Below, piece after piece: positions 24,202-33,726 of a stretch of DNA of 43,240 nucleotides. The notes under the pieces are model-generated. The model was given only the letters and a program-made list of their open reading frames with translations, had not been told where the DNA came from and made no database searches. The stretch comes from M269 sp964625615. Lineage in GTDB: Bacteria > Pseudomonadota > Gammaproteobacteria > Enterobacterales > Alteromonadaceae. The translations under genes and the position numbers were made by a program. Every line of letters begins with the position of its first letter. Position 1 is the stretch's first letter. The stretch spans positions 1 through 43,240 of the forward strand of contig CAZVDU010000015.1 in the NCBI GenBank assembly GCA_964625615.1, read 5' to 3'.

Positions 24202-25641
24202 TTAAGCCGTTCCACCTACAGTAAGCTCATCAATTTTCAGTGTAGGCTGGCCTACTCCTACCGGTACACTTTGACCATCTTTACCGCAAACACCAATGCC
24301 CCTATCTAATGACAAATCATTACCAATCATACTGATTTTTTGCATAACTTCTGGTCCGTTACCTATCAAAGTAGCCCCTTTTACCGGTGCCGTAACTTTC
24401 CCATTTTCAATGAGATAAGCTTCTGATGTTGAAAACACAAACTTACCTGAAGTGATATCAACCTGCCCACCGCCAAAGTTAGGTGCGTAAATACCTTGTT
24501 TCACACTTGCAATCATTTCTTCAGGTTCATGCTCTCCTCCAAGCATGTAGGTATTTGTCATACGCGGCATGGGTAGATGCGCGTATGATTCTCTACGACC
24601 ATTACCTGTAGGGTTAACGCCCATTAATCTGGCGTTCAACTTGTCCTGCATATAGCCTTTTAGAATACCATCTTCAATCAACACATTATGCTGGGTAGGT
24701 GTGCCCTCATCGTCTACCGATAATGATCCTCTTAAATCAGCGAGCGTCCCATCATCAACGACTGTGCAACCCTTCGCAGCAACACGTTCACCAATACGAC
24801 CACTGAATGTAGACGCACCTTTACGATTAAAATCACCTTCCAGACCATGACCAACGGCTTCATGTAATAAAACCCCTGGCCATCCATTACCCAGCACGAC
24901 AGGCATTAAGCCTGCTGGTGCATCAACAGCCTCTAGATTTATTCTGGCCATATGAATCGCTTCGTCAGCAATTTCTTGATAACAAGGCCTTCCAGCATTA
25001 TCTGTAAGGAAATAATCATAAGCATAGCGGCCACCTGCACCTGAGCTGCCTCTTTCTCTCCGACCGTTTTTTTCAATCAATACAGAACAGCTCAAACGTA
25101 TAAGGGGTCTAATATCTGTACAAAAAGTACCGTCAGATGCTGCAATAAGTACCTCTTCATAGACGCCACTTAAGCCCACACTCACTTGAGTTATAGAAGG
25201 CTCGGTAACACGAATATAGCGATCAACCTTAGTCAACAATGCAATTTTTTCCGACTCAGGCATATTAATAATAGGGTTATCTGACGAGTACACCTTAGAC
25301 ATCTCTTTAGGCGTGAAAACTGAAACACGCTTATTACCACCTCGGCTTGCTATTGTTCTCGCTGCCTTAGCCGACTGCATCAACGCATCTAATGAAATTT
25401 CGTCAGAATAAGCGAACCCTGTCTTCTCGCCATTTACAGCTCTTACCCCAACACCTCTTTCAATATTGTACGAGCCATCTTTAATGATCCCATCTTCCAA
25501 GATCCAAGATTCATGGTGACTTGATTGAAAATACATATCAGCAAAGTCTATATCGTGTTGATACAGCTCTGACATAACGTTTTGTACATTATTCTGATCT
25601 AACGCCGAGGCCGCTAGCAAATGCTGTTCAACACTATTCAA
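24202..25641 (-). CDS. tldD: Metalloprotease TldD
   Basis: I place the start at TTG (25639-25641), giving a 479-residue protein close to E. coli TldD (481): AGGAG lies eight bases upstream and homology begins at SLNSVEQHLL. A longer ATG frame from 25701 would lie inside the nitrilase gene. The zinc site HEAVGHGLEGDFNR is intact; other family segments are FQSSHHESWILEDGIIKDGSYN, RGVGVRAVNGEKTGFAY and FGGGQVDITSGKFVFSTSEAYLIENGKV. With PmbA it forms a protease that degrades unstructured peptides. It overlaps the nitrilase end by eight bases and is the last gene of the mre operon region. Confidence 0.95.
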   Translation of the reverse strand: MNSVEQHLLAASALDQNNVQNVMSELYQHDIDFADMYFQSSHHESWILEDGIIKDGSYNIERGVGVRAVNGEKTGFAYSDEISLDALMQSAKAARTIASRGGNKRVSVFTPKEMSKVYSSDNPIINMPESEKIALLTKVDRYIRVTEPSITQVSVGLSGVYEEVLIAASDGTFCTDIRPLIRLSCSVLIEKNGRRERGSSGAGGRYAYDYFLTDNAGRPCYQEIADEAIHMARINLEAVDAPAGLMPVVLGNGWPGVLLHEAVGHGLEGDFNRKGASTFSGRIGERVAAKGCTVVDDGTLADLRGSLSVDDEGTPTQHNVLIEDGILKGYMQDKLNARLMGVNPTGNGRRESYAHLPMPRMTNTYMLGGEHEPEEMIASVKQGIYAPNFGGGQVDITSGKFVFSTSEAYLIENGKVTAPVKGATLIGNGPEVMQKISMIGNDLSLDRGIGVCGKDGQSVPVGVGQPTLKIDELTVGGTA

Positions 25642-26461
25642 TGAAACTACTCCTAAATTTATTGTGTACCGATACTGGGATAGATTGGCGTATCTCATCA
25701 ATGCGTTCCCTGCTCATCGGAAACATAGCCAGACCTTTGTCTTTTCTAACTTCACACAGTAACTCACCCCAAGGTGACCAAATACTACTGTGTCCATAAG
25801 TTTCTCTGTTATTTTCATGTATTCCTGTTTGTGCTGCAGCTACAACATAACATTGTTTCTCTATTGCACGTGCTTGTAATAGCGGATGCCAATGTGCTTT
25901 TCCCGTCACTTGAGTAAAAGCAGAGGGTAATGCCAGTATCTCGATATCACCCATTGCCTGAAACAAACCTGCAAAGCGCAGATCGTAACAAACAGCTATA
26001 CCTAGTCTCCCAAAAGGCGTATCGACCACACAAACCTTATTGCCGGCTTGAGTATAATCAGACTCTTTATAAACCCTCATATTATCAGCTACTGTGACGT
26101 CAAAAAGATGTATCTTTTGATATTCAACAATACAGTTTCCACTCGGATCAAATAATAGGCATGAGGCTGTGAATTTGCTCTTATCAGACTCACTTTTTAA
26201 CGGGATAGTACCTGCTACCAGCCAAATACCAAATTCCTTTGCTAATTCACTTAACGTATTTTGTATTAGTCCTTGGCCATAGTCTTCAGCAATACTGAGT
26301 AGCATCTTATCGCCACCGCCAAGACAAACAAAGCATTCAGGCAAAACAACTAACGTATCTGTTGAAACTTTGCCAATAGCGGTTAACTGTTCTCGAATAA
26401 AGCTAAAATTCTCTTCAACAGAAGTTGTTGATGTCATCTGAAGCGCAATTAAATTAGCCAT
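25634..26461 (-). CDS. Carbon-nitrogen hydrolase (nitrilase superfamily, Nit1/deaminated glutathione amidase type)
   Basis: With the ATG at 26461 the protein has 275 residues. The Glu-Lys-Cys triad is seen: Glu42 (VVLPECFV), Lys116 (EYQKIHLFD) and Cys158 (GIAVCYDLRF). This arrangement and the gene's place between yhdP and tldD are typical of the gamma-proteobacterial Nit-like amidase thought to repair deaminated glutathione. TTG 26473 and GTG 26464 in frame are alternative starts. It overlaps yhdP by eight bases and tldD by eight, in one operon. Confidence 0.9.
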   Translation of the reverse strand: MANLIALQMTSTTSVEENFSFIREQLTAIGKVSTDTLVVLPECFVCLGGGDKMLLSIAEDYGQGLIQNTLSELAKEFGIWLVAGTIPLKSESDKSKFTASCLLFDPSGNCIVEYQKIHLFDVTVADNMRVYKESDYTQAGNKVCVVDTPFGRLGIAVCYDLRFAGLFQAMGDIEILALPSAFTQVTGKAHWHPLLQARAIEKQCYVVAAAQTGIHENNRETYGHSSIWSPWGELLCEVRKDKGLAMFPMSRERIDEIRQSIPVSVHNKFRSSFIE

Positions 26462-29400
26462 CACCTTTCTCAATCAATAAGTGATCTGTTGCTGGGTCTA
26501 AATCGCTGTCAGGCGGCATCACTTTAGCGGGTAAAACAATATCTTTATCGTTACGCTCTATTTCTAGTAATTCTGGTTCAGTAATACTGCCCGTGAGCTT
26601 ATATTTTATGTCAGACACTACTCTCGCTGACTTGACAGCTTTATCGACCGCGAATGCTACGGCTGCTGACACAGGATCAAACGCCAGCCATCCAACAATT
26701 GCAGGGAGACTAGACGTCAACTCTGGACGTATCGCAACATCATAATTAATATCTTGTGTATTTAAGTCAGTCGAACCAACCAAGGATATATCAGCCGCCG
26801 CTCCATCTATCTGAGTATCATTTGTATAAACAATACCATTGTTGACTCTAAAGCTACCGATCATTTCATTATAGAAAAAGCCTTTGGCAAACACATCTCT
26901 GAAATCTAATGACAACTTACGTACGAGTGAATCAAGGCTCAGTAAGCTAAAAATCCTTGCTCCCTTATCACTAACTTGAGAAAGGTTTCCATCATCAAGC
27001 CGCCAATCGACATCTCCTGACAATGTCTCAAGTTCAAGGGCATAAGGAGCATCTGTCCAACTCAAGTCAAAACTCATTTCCGCACCAGAATCCCTAACGC
27101 CTGAGTCACTATTTAGCTCTTTGAGGAAGTCACCAAAGTCACTACTAGCAAACTCCCCTTTAAGTCTGGTGCTATTGTTTTCTTCACTAACGAACCAATC
27201 GCCATTTGCATTCAGTGTTGCATGCCTGGTTTCTACCTTTAACTGAGAAATACGCATACCAGAGTCAGTAGGTTCAAGTTCGATATCGGCTTTACCAAAA
27301 TCATAACCTAATATTCGACATTGCCCGCAGTCAAAACGAATGGGTGGTAGTAATTTACCCAACTGCGAATTACCTTGATTTTGAATTTCATCGGGTTTTT
27401 CGGTTAAGAAAAAGTAATCAGCTTTGGCATCAATGCCTTTGCTTTTCCATTCATGGAAAAAGTCGATTTCAGCTCGCGTTTCATCAGCATTAATAGCTGC
27501 ATGCCAACTCAGGTCCGTATTACGCACATTCACTTCCATTTGGTGCATTGGGAAGCCAGCTATATTCAACTCATTCGTTTTAATAAATATACGCTTAGGT
27601 GCTTCAATGTAGCGCCTTTTAGGCTGAGTTTTAGGTTGTAAAACATGATTGAGGGCATCAAACCATGGCATAAAGCTTAGCTCTGGCACATCGACAGATA
27701 CGCTAAACCCAATACCCATACCTACAAAATTATCGTTACCGATGGCTAAATGGGCGCGCGAAAATACAAGCTCTTTATGTGGTAAAATCCCGTTGAATTT
27801 GATGTCATCGCCTAGTGTCATATTCACGTTAGAGGCCAAAAGATTACCATCACTACTAATAAGTAAGCGTTTAGTGTCAGCTTGCAATTTATTCAATGGT
27901 GCGGGGAAATCAGAGGAGATACTCGCTAAATCTGATTGTATTTGTAACTCATAGCTAAAATCATCTTTCGGGAACAACAAAGCCAATGTACCTTGCCAGT
28001 CAGTAATACCCTCTATATATCCAGCTATCTCAGGCTGGTCTTTAAATATACCTTTGATAGGCCAATCGCCTGTTAACTCAGCGTTAACTGAATAAGCATC
28101 ATCAACTTGGTCCGCCTGAAGATCAAACTGTGTCGGCAGGCCTAAATAATCGGCTTTTAGTCCTTTAGCAGATAGCTTTTCGTTTTCAAATGATAGGCGC
28201 CCATTAAGATGCTCTAAGACAATGCCCGCATTCTTAATAGTCAGTTGATTATCTTCAAAATCAACACCGCCTCGCGCAACAATATTTTTGCCGGTTAATG
28301 GAACGAACAAATCAATATCAGCATTGAGCGGGTTTTCAATAGGTAACTGTGTCAGCGCGTTACCAAGAGTCTCTGATAAGCTGCTATTCAGTATTAGATC
28401 TGTCAGATCATCCCCATTTTCATGACTTTCGGCTTTCACCCGGACATGTGAATCAATCTGTAAACGTGGTATCTCTGCGCTGACATTGTATGCCGAGACA
28501 TTTTCTATTTTTGCGTGAGGCGCTGAGACATACAAGCTATCATTTTCAAACAAAGCTGTTAAATTGGTGTCGACAATATTGGGCCATTTTCCATCAAAGT
28601 TAAACACAATATTGTTGATATTTAGACCTGCCTGAAAAACACCTTCTCTATTGTCATATGGGAATTTATCTAAAGCACCATTCCAGATGATCCTGCCACC
28701 TTCGACGTAACCATCTATTAGAGCATTGTCCAGATATTCGAGCGTTTTTGCACTCATCACAACAGGTAGAAGCGACTTTGCTGTCGTCACAGGCATGTCA
28801 CCAAGCGTACCGCTAATACTCAGCCAGTTCTTTGCAGATTCATAACGGATACTTTGCTCAAAAGACAATGAGTTACTCAGTAATATTACTGATGGTACAA
28901 GAATATCAACATCAGGTTTGCTAACATCGACATAAGCTTCTAATGAAAGGAAATCGTAATCCAAAGGCCTATTTAGTACATTGTTGGTCAATAATTTACT
29001 GTCAGTGGATTCAAGAACGACACGTCCCTTTTTACCCGACCAGGCTACTTCGCCTTTAATGTTCTGCACACCCGGCACTAGGCCAACTTCATCAAAAGAT
29101 AGCTCTTCAAAACCTAACTTGGCATGCCATGCATTGTCGCTCCGGTTAGCTAGCAGGTTTGTTATAGAAAACCTTGGTTGGGTATCTTCTAATTTCTGAT
29201 AACCAGCCTCCGACATAAATGCTGACACAATAGGGAGCAATGGCTTGACATCAATTGCCTCAGCAAGCTTTAACGTTAGCTCATTCTGGCCAGATTGTCC
29301 TTTGATACTGATAACCGTATCTGACTCGCCTTGTGCTTGAAATGTCAAATCCTGAAATTCAAATAACCAATCACCACCTTGACGAGACGCTAAATCAGGT

Positions 29401-30287
29401 GCTGCAAATAATTTCCCAGCTTTAACAATTAGGCTATGATTATGGCCAGAATCGATATCTTGCCAACTGAATTCACTAGGCTCCAGTTCTGCTTGCAGAG
29501 AGACTACTTGAGATTTGTTAATGGTTGACCATAAAACAAAGTTGGCACGACTTTGCTGCAACATTTTTTCTTCATGCAGGGCGCCTTTTAACCACGGAGC
29601 AATATCTAACTCTCGCCCACGCGCAAAAAACACCCCCTCCAAATCATCAGCGTTGCCGTTCAGGTTTAGCGTAAAATTAGCAGAATTGCTCGCTAATTCG
29701 AGCACTCGCATAATACCTGTGCCTTGGTGTTTCTCGCCTTCATTTCGCCAAAAAAGCTGTTGTAAAATGATAGATTGTTCGTTGTCGCCTTTCTTTAAGC
29801 TTATTTTGCTGTCTGTGACCGAGAAGAGTTGAAGTTGCTCTAGAAATAGCTTTTTAAGTACGTCGACGACAGGGACCTCAGATTCAGTCCTTTTGATAGT
29901 ATCCAAATTAATAGCCACATCTACCCCAATCAGATTGAAGTTAGATGCATTCAGAGTTCTTGATACCAACGAAGGCCAGAACTTGATTTCAATTTCAGTT
30001 TTTTCGATAGAAACTTGAAGAGGTGAAGCAAGATCGTTTTTTAAAGCAACATTCTCTAAAACAATCGCAGGGCCTACACCACTCCAAGAGGCAGTAATTG
30101 AACCTATGTCAATATCAACGTTATAGCGTTCTTGCAATAACTCTTCGACATAGGATTTTTGTTGATCCATATAAGGTAGTGAATACCTTAATACTGTCAT
30201 CAATGTCGCCACTGTAACTAGCAGTATTGCAGCTAATAGCCAAAGTTTTCTAACTGTGTATGACAGATAATAAGAAACAGGTTTCAC
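26454..30287 (-). CDS. yhdP: AsmA-like envelope protein YhdP
   Basis: The 1277-residue protein begins at GTG, overlapping the rng stop by four bases. It has one N-terminal membrane helix (about 13-35), then a very long, beta-rich periplasmic region with repeated strand patterns typical of AsmA/TamB-like lipid-transfer proteins, and near the C-terminus DINYDVAIRPELTSSLPAIVGWLAFDPVSAAVAFAVDK. E. coli YhdP (1266) moves phospholipid from inner to outer membrane and affects the permeability barrier. Position after rng is conserved in the group. Confidence 0.95.
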   Translation of the reverse strand: MKPVSYYLSYTVRKLWLLAAILLVTVATLMTVLRYSLPYMDQQKSYVEELLQERYNVDIDIGSITASWSGVGPAIVLENVALKNDLASPLQVSIEKTEIEIKFWPSLVSRTLNASNFNLIGVDVAINLDTIKRTESEVPVVDVLKKLFLEQLQLFSVTDSKISLKKGDNEQSIILQQLFWRNEGEKHQGTGIMRVLELASNSANFTLNLNGNADDLEGVFFARGRELDIAPWLKGALHEEKMLQQSRANFVLWSTINKSQVVSLQAELEPSEFSWQDIDSGHNHSLIVKAGKLFAAPDLASRQGGDWLFEFQDLTFQAQGESDTVISIKGQSGQNELTLKLAEAIDVKPLLPIVSAFMSEAGYQKLEDTQPRFSITNLLANRSDNAWHAKLGFEELSFDEVGLVPGVQNIKGEVAWSGKKGRVVLESTDSKLLTNNVLNRPLDYDFLSLEAYVDVSKPDVDILVPSVILLSNSLSFEQSIRYESAKNWLSISGTLGDMPVTTAKSLLPVVMSAKTLEYLDNALIDGYVEGGRIIWNGALDKFPYDNREGVFQAGLNINNIVFNFDGKWPNIVDTNLTALFENDSLYVSAPHAKIENVSAYNVSAEIPRLQIDSHVRVKAESHENGDDLTDLILNSSLSETLGNALTQLPIENPLNADIDLFVPLTGKNIVARGGVDFEDNQLTIKNAGIVLEHLNGRLSFENEKLSAKGLKADYLGLPTQFDLQADQVDDAYSVNAELTGDWPIKGIFKDQPEIAGYIEGITDWQGTLALLFPKDDFSYELQIQSDLASISSDFPAPLNKLQADTKRLLISSDGNLLASNVNMTLGDDIKFNGILPHKELVFSRAHLAIGNDNFVGMGIGFSVSVDVPELSFMPWFDALNHVLQPKTQPKRRYIEAPKRIFIKTNELNIAGFPMHQMEVNVRNTDLSWHAAINADETRAEIDFFHEWKSKGIDAKADYFFLTEKPDEIQNQGNSQLGKLLPPIRFDCGQCRILGYDFGKADIELEPTDSGMRISQLKVETRHATLNANGDWFVSEENNSTRLKGEFASSDFGDFLKELNSDSGVRDSGAEMSFDLSWTDAPYALELETLSGDVDWRLDDGNLSQVSDKGARIFSLLSLDSLVRKLSLDFRDVFAKGFFYNEMIGSFRVNNGIVYTNDTQIDGAAADISLVGSTDLNTQDINYDVAIRPELTSSLPAIVGWLAFDPVSAAVAFAVDKAVKSARVVSDIKYKLTGSITEPELLEIERNDKDIVLPAKVMPPDSDLDPATDHLLIEKGDG

Positions 30288-31750
30288 ATCATTACCACAT
30301 CATACTGGTCTTGACTGTAGAGCATTTCCGTCTGTATCTTAATTTGTTTGGTCACGAACACTTCAAGCTCAGCCAACATATGAGATTCTTCGCCAAGCAG
30401 TGCTTCCGCAACTTTTGGGGATGCATAGACAACAAATTTGTCTGCTTCATAAGCTCTGTTAACCCGTACAATTTCTCTCATAATTTCAAAGCATATGGTT
30501 TCAATGGATTTAATAGAACCACGTCCCTTACAAACCGGGCACTCTCCGCATAGCACATGCTCTAAGCTTTCTCGCGTACGTTTACGCGTCATTTCAATCA
30601 AGCCTAACGCGGTAAAATTATGTACATTAATCTTAGCGCGATCCTTATCAGTTGCTAATTCCAAACTACTAAGTACTCGCCGCTTATGACTGTCATCGTT
30701 CATATCGATAAAATCGATAAGGATCATCCCCCCCAAATTTCTTAATCTAAGTTGGCGAGCTATCGCTAAGGTTGCTTCAATATTTGTATTGAAAATTGTC
30801 TCTTCGAGGTTTCTATGACCTACAAATGCTCCTGTATTGATATCGATAGTCGTCATAGCCTCTGTTTGATCGATAATCAAATACCCGCCTGACTTTAGAT
30901 CTACTCGCCTGTCTAAGGCTCTCTGCACTTCATTTTCAACATCATACAAATCGAATATAGGGCGTTCGCCTGGATAATATTCCAGAAGCTCATTGAGTTC
31001 TGGCGCATACTCCCCTGTGTAAGTTTGCAATTCATTGAAAGACAATTTTGAGTCGATACGTATGCGATCCAAATCAGTACCAACAAAATCTCTCAAAACT
31101 CTGCGTGCTAAAGGAAGATCTTCATACAGAACATAAGAATCACACTTCTTCAGGCGCTCTTGAATTTTAGTCCATAACCTACGCAGAAATGCTGCATCTT
31201 GAACCAATTCACTTTCCATTACTCCTTCAGCGGCAGTTCTCAAGATAAATCCGCCATCACCGTTGCAATAGTCTGCAACCAATGACTTCAGTCGTTCACG
31301 CTCTTCTTCATCCTCAATACGCTGAGATACACCAACATGCACAACATTAGGCATAAATACCAAGTAGCGAGATGGAATAGTAATGTCAGTTGTTAAACGC
31401 GCGCCTTTTGTGCCAATAGGGTCTTTAACTACCTGTACGACAATATCTTGCCCATCACGCACAAGTTCGCGAATATCTTCCTTTTGTAGCTGAGACTCTG
31501 TAACTTCTTCTAGGATTTCACTATGAATAACGATATCTGAAGCATGCAAAAAAGCCGCTTTATCTAGCCCGATATCGACAAAAGCTGCTTGCATCCCAGG
31601 CAAGACACGGCTTACTTTTCCTCTATATATATTGCCAACAATGCCACGTTTAGTGTGCCTTTCGACGTGAATTTCTTGAAGGATACCATTATCAATAAGT
31701 GCAACGCGCGATTCTGATGGTGTAACGTTGATTAATAACTCAGCGCTCAT
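30284..31750 (-). CDS. rng: Ribonuclease G
   Basis: I start at the internal Met (MSAELLINVTPSESRVALIDNG), which matches RNase G; the frame starts 15 bases earlier. The 488-residue endonuclease has an S1 RNA-binding domain (about 35-130, GIVGNIYRGKVSRVLPGMQAAFVDIG), the conserved IRTAAEG, the DNase I-like catalytic part with DINTGAFVG and DFIDM acidic residues, and a zinc-link CGECPVC. It matures the 5' end of 16S rRNA and degrades mRNA. It overlaps maf and yhdP, so is within the mre operon. Confidence 0.97.
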   Translation of the reverse strand: MSAELLINVTPSESRVALIDNGILQEIHVERHTKRGIVGNIYRGKVSRVLPGMQAAFVDIGLDKAAFLHASDIVIHSEILEEVTESQLQKEDIRELVRDGQDIVVQVVKDPIGTKGARLTTDITIPSRYLVFMPNVVHVGVSQRIEDEEERERLKSLVADYCNGDGGFILRTAAEGVMESELVQDAAFLRRLWTKIQERLKKCDSYVLYEDLPLARRVLRDFVGTDLDRIRIDSKLSFNELQTYTGEYAPELNELLEYYPGERPIFDLYDVENEVQRALDRRVDLKSGGYLIIDQTEAMTTIDINTGAFVGHRNLEETIFNTNIEATLAIARQLRLRNLGGMILIDFIDMNDDSHKRRVLSSLELATDKDRAKINVHNFTALGLIEMTRKRTRESLEHVLCGECPVCKGRGSIKSIETICFEIMREIVRVNRAYEADKFVVYASPKVAEALLGEESHMLAELEVFVTKQIKIQTEMLYSQDQYDVVMM

Positions 31751-32318
31751 AAGTAACCACGCCAAACTTCATTAAAAGCTCTGCTGTTTCATACAACGGT
31801 AAACCTACCACCGCGCTGTAACTGCCCACGATTCGCTTAACAAATTGTCCACCAAAACCTTGGATAGCATAACCTCCTGCTTTATCAATGGGCTCTCCCG
31901 TTGACCAGTACCAATCAATTTCATTCATCGATAACGTTTTAAACATCACCTCAGTAGACACGACCAGCGTCTCCTGCATACTGCCATTAACCACCGATAC
32001 GGCAGTTTTAACTTCATGTGTTTTTGAAGACAGCCTTTGCATCATTCTAACAAAGTCATCTTTATCTTCTGGTTTGCCCAATATCGTATCACCGATGACC
32101 ACACTGGTATCTGAACCCAAAGCTGCCATATACTTTTGGTGAACGCACCGTTGCCATCCTGCCGCCGCTTTCTCTGTTGCTAAGCGAACAACATAGTCAT
32201 AGGACTCCTCTTCGGGCCAACAAGTTTCATCAATATCGCAACTTAGTGCAGTAAAAGGCACATTCAGTTGTTTTAGTAGTTCCGCCCTGCGAGGGGATTG
32301 TGAGGCAAGTAATAACAT
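31740..32318 (-). CDS. maf: Maf-family nucleotide pyrophosphatase
   Basis: The 192-residue protein has the Maf signature SQSPRRAELLKQL at its start, the ALGSDTSV acidic segment and the C-terminal GGYAIQGFGGQFVKRIVGSYSAVVGLPL. This subgroup (YhdE) hydrolyses dTTP and UTP or modified pyrimidine triphosphates. It sits seven bases after mreD and overlaps rng by 11 bases. Confidence 0.95.
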   Translation of the reverse strand: MLLLASQSPRRAELLKQLNVPFTALSCDIDETCWPEEESYDYVVRLATEKAAAGWQRCVHQKYMAALGSDTSVVIGDTILGKPEDKDDFVRMMQRLSSKTHEVKTAVSVVNGSMQETLVVSTEVMFKTLSMNEIDWYWSTGEPIDKAGGYAIQGFGGQFVKRIVGSYSAVVGLPLYETAELLMKFGVVTYER

Positions 32319-32325
32319 CTAGGTG

Positions 32326-32796
32326 TCAGCTCACTTGCATTTGGCGTCGCAACTTACGTAACAACATGAAGACCCAAGGCCATAATGCCATTGTAGTCAC
32401 TACGGGCCATAAGTAAGTAAATATGAAGTAAATATCTGTTAGTAGGTGTTGCAGCCAAAAAACTAAGAGGTGATAAAAAGCGCTTAACGTCCCAATTATA
32501 AAGGCTTGTTGCCAGACAGAGTAGTTACGAAAACGTTGATAATTCGCAGCCAACACAAAAACAGCAGCACTCAGCGCTGCGCTATGAACTCCGAGTGTCG
32601 TCCCTAATAATATGTCCAATGCCAATCCATTCACAAAAGCGACCCCAACATTAACTCTATTAGGTAACGCTAAAGTCCAGTAGGCAAGCACCATGAAAAC
32701 CCAATCGGGTCGATATTGATGCAAAGCAATAGGCATGGGCATTATTTGCAACATCAAAGCGAGCAGTACAGTGATAGAAACAATATAAGAACGCAT
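32326..32796 (-). CDS. mreD: Rod shape-determining protein MreD
   Basis: A 156-residue integral membrane protein with five likely helices (for instance IVSITVLLALMLQIMP and ALSAAVFVLAANY) and the MreD-like LALDILLGTTLGVHS segment. MreD acts with MreB, MreC, RodA and PBP2 in the elongasome. It is three bases after mreC and seven before maf. Confidence 0.93.
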   Translation of the reverse strand: MRSYIVSITVLLALMLQIMPMPIALHQYRPDWVFMVLAYWTLALPNRVNVGVAFVNGLALDILLGTTLGVHSAALSAAVFVLAANYQRFRNYSVWQQAFIIGTLSAFYHLLVFWLQHLLTDIYFIFTYLWPVVTTMALWPWVFMLLRKLRRQMQVS

Positions 32797-32799
32797 AAG

Positions 32800-33669
32800 C
32801 TAGACATCTTCCTTAAGCTCTTTGACGACATCTTTCAAACGCTCATCATGTTCTGTTGGCCAAAGTAGCAATAGGTATTTCAAACGATCGAGGAGCGCTA
32901 TTGGTACTGCCTTCACTGTAGCGAAAGGTCGACCTTCATCTTTCACTATTGAAGAAACAACTGCCAATGGGTAGCCTGCGGGGAAGACCTCTCCTAAACC
33001 AGAAGACACCAACAAATCACCTTCTCGTAAATCAGTATTGTGAGGCATATGGTGAATCGACAAATTCTCTAATTCACCAGAACCTGAAGCAACCAAGCGC
33101 ACATTATTACGAGCAACTCTGACAGGAACAGCGTGCGTAATATCGGTAATCAATAAAATACGACTGGTCGTCGCAGCGACATGCAAAACTTGTCCAACAA
33201 TCCCATTCGCATCGAGTACAGGTTGGCCTTCGAAAACACCATCTGACGTCCCTTTATCGATGATAACCTGATGACTATATGGGTTGTTATCAACAGCCAT
33301 CAGTTCAGCAACCATCTTACGCCGCCCTTCTTGCAGAGGTGAACCGAGCAAAGTACGGAGTCTATCGTTTTCAACTTTAAGTGTTTCAAACTGTTGAACA
33401 CTTTCTCGCATCAATAGGTTTTCATTCTTTAATAGGGTATTTTCAGATAAAAGCTGCTGTTGCGAGGCAAGCCGTTGTGCACTCCAATTGAGCATGTCGC
33501 TGGGAAGGTTGGCGACATACTGTAGTGGACTGACAAGCGAGTTAAGATAGGTTCTAGCAGTACCAAAGCTATCGAGTCTATGATCTGCAAACATCAGGGA
33601 TCCGGACAGACCTAGCGCTAAAATCAAACGATAGCTTACATTATGTCCCGTATTGAAAAATGAATTCAT
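32800..33669 (-). CDS. mreC: Rod shape-determining protein MreC
   Basis: The 289-residue protein has one N-terminal membrane helix (about 11-27), a coiled coil (about 70-105; LLSENTLLKNENLLMRESVQQFETLKVENDRL) and a beta-barrel-rich periplasmic domain with GTSDGVFEGQPVLDANGIVGQV and LREGDLLVSSGLGEVFPAGYPL. It is shorter at the C-terminus than E. coli MreC (367), as in many related genera. It links MreB to the cell-wall synthases. Confidence 0.95.
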   Translation of the reverse strand: MNSFFNTGHNVSYRLILALGLSGSLMFADHRLDSFGTARTYLNSLVSPLQYVANLPSDMLNWSAQRLASQQQLLSENTLLKNENLLMRESVQQFETLKVENDRLRTLLGSPLQEGRRKMVAELMAVDNNPYSHQVIIDKGTSDGVFEGQPVLDANGIVGQVLHVAATTSRILLITDITHAVPVRVARNNVRLVASGSGELENLSIHHMPHNTDLREGDLLVSSGLGEVFPAGYPLAVVSSIVKDEGRPFATVKAVPIALLDRLKYLLLLWPTEHDERLKDVVKELKEDV

Positions 33670-33701
33670 AGATCAGAAATCAACAGCTCTTAATAATCAA
33701 A

Positions 33702-33719
33702 AGGCGGCTAATGCCGCCT
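33702..33719 (-). terminator. Hairpin between mreB and mreC
   Basis: AGGCGGC pairs with GCCGCCT around four bases, and on the minus strand it is followed by TTTTG. It lies in the 57-base gap after mreB. It may act as a partial terminator, lowering mreC expression relative to mreB. Confidence 0.6.
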
Positions 33720-33726
33720 GGAATAT

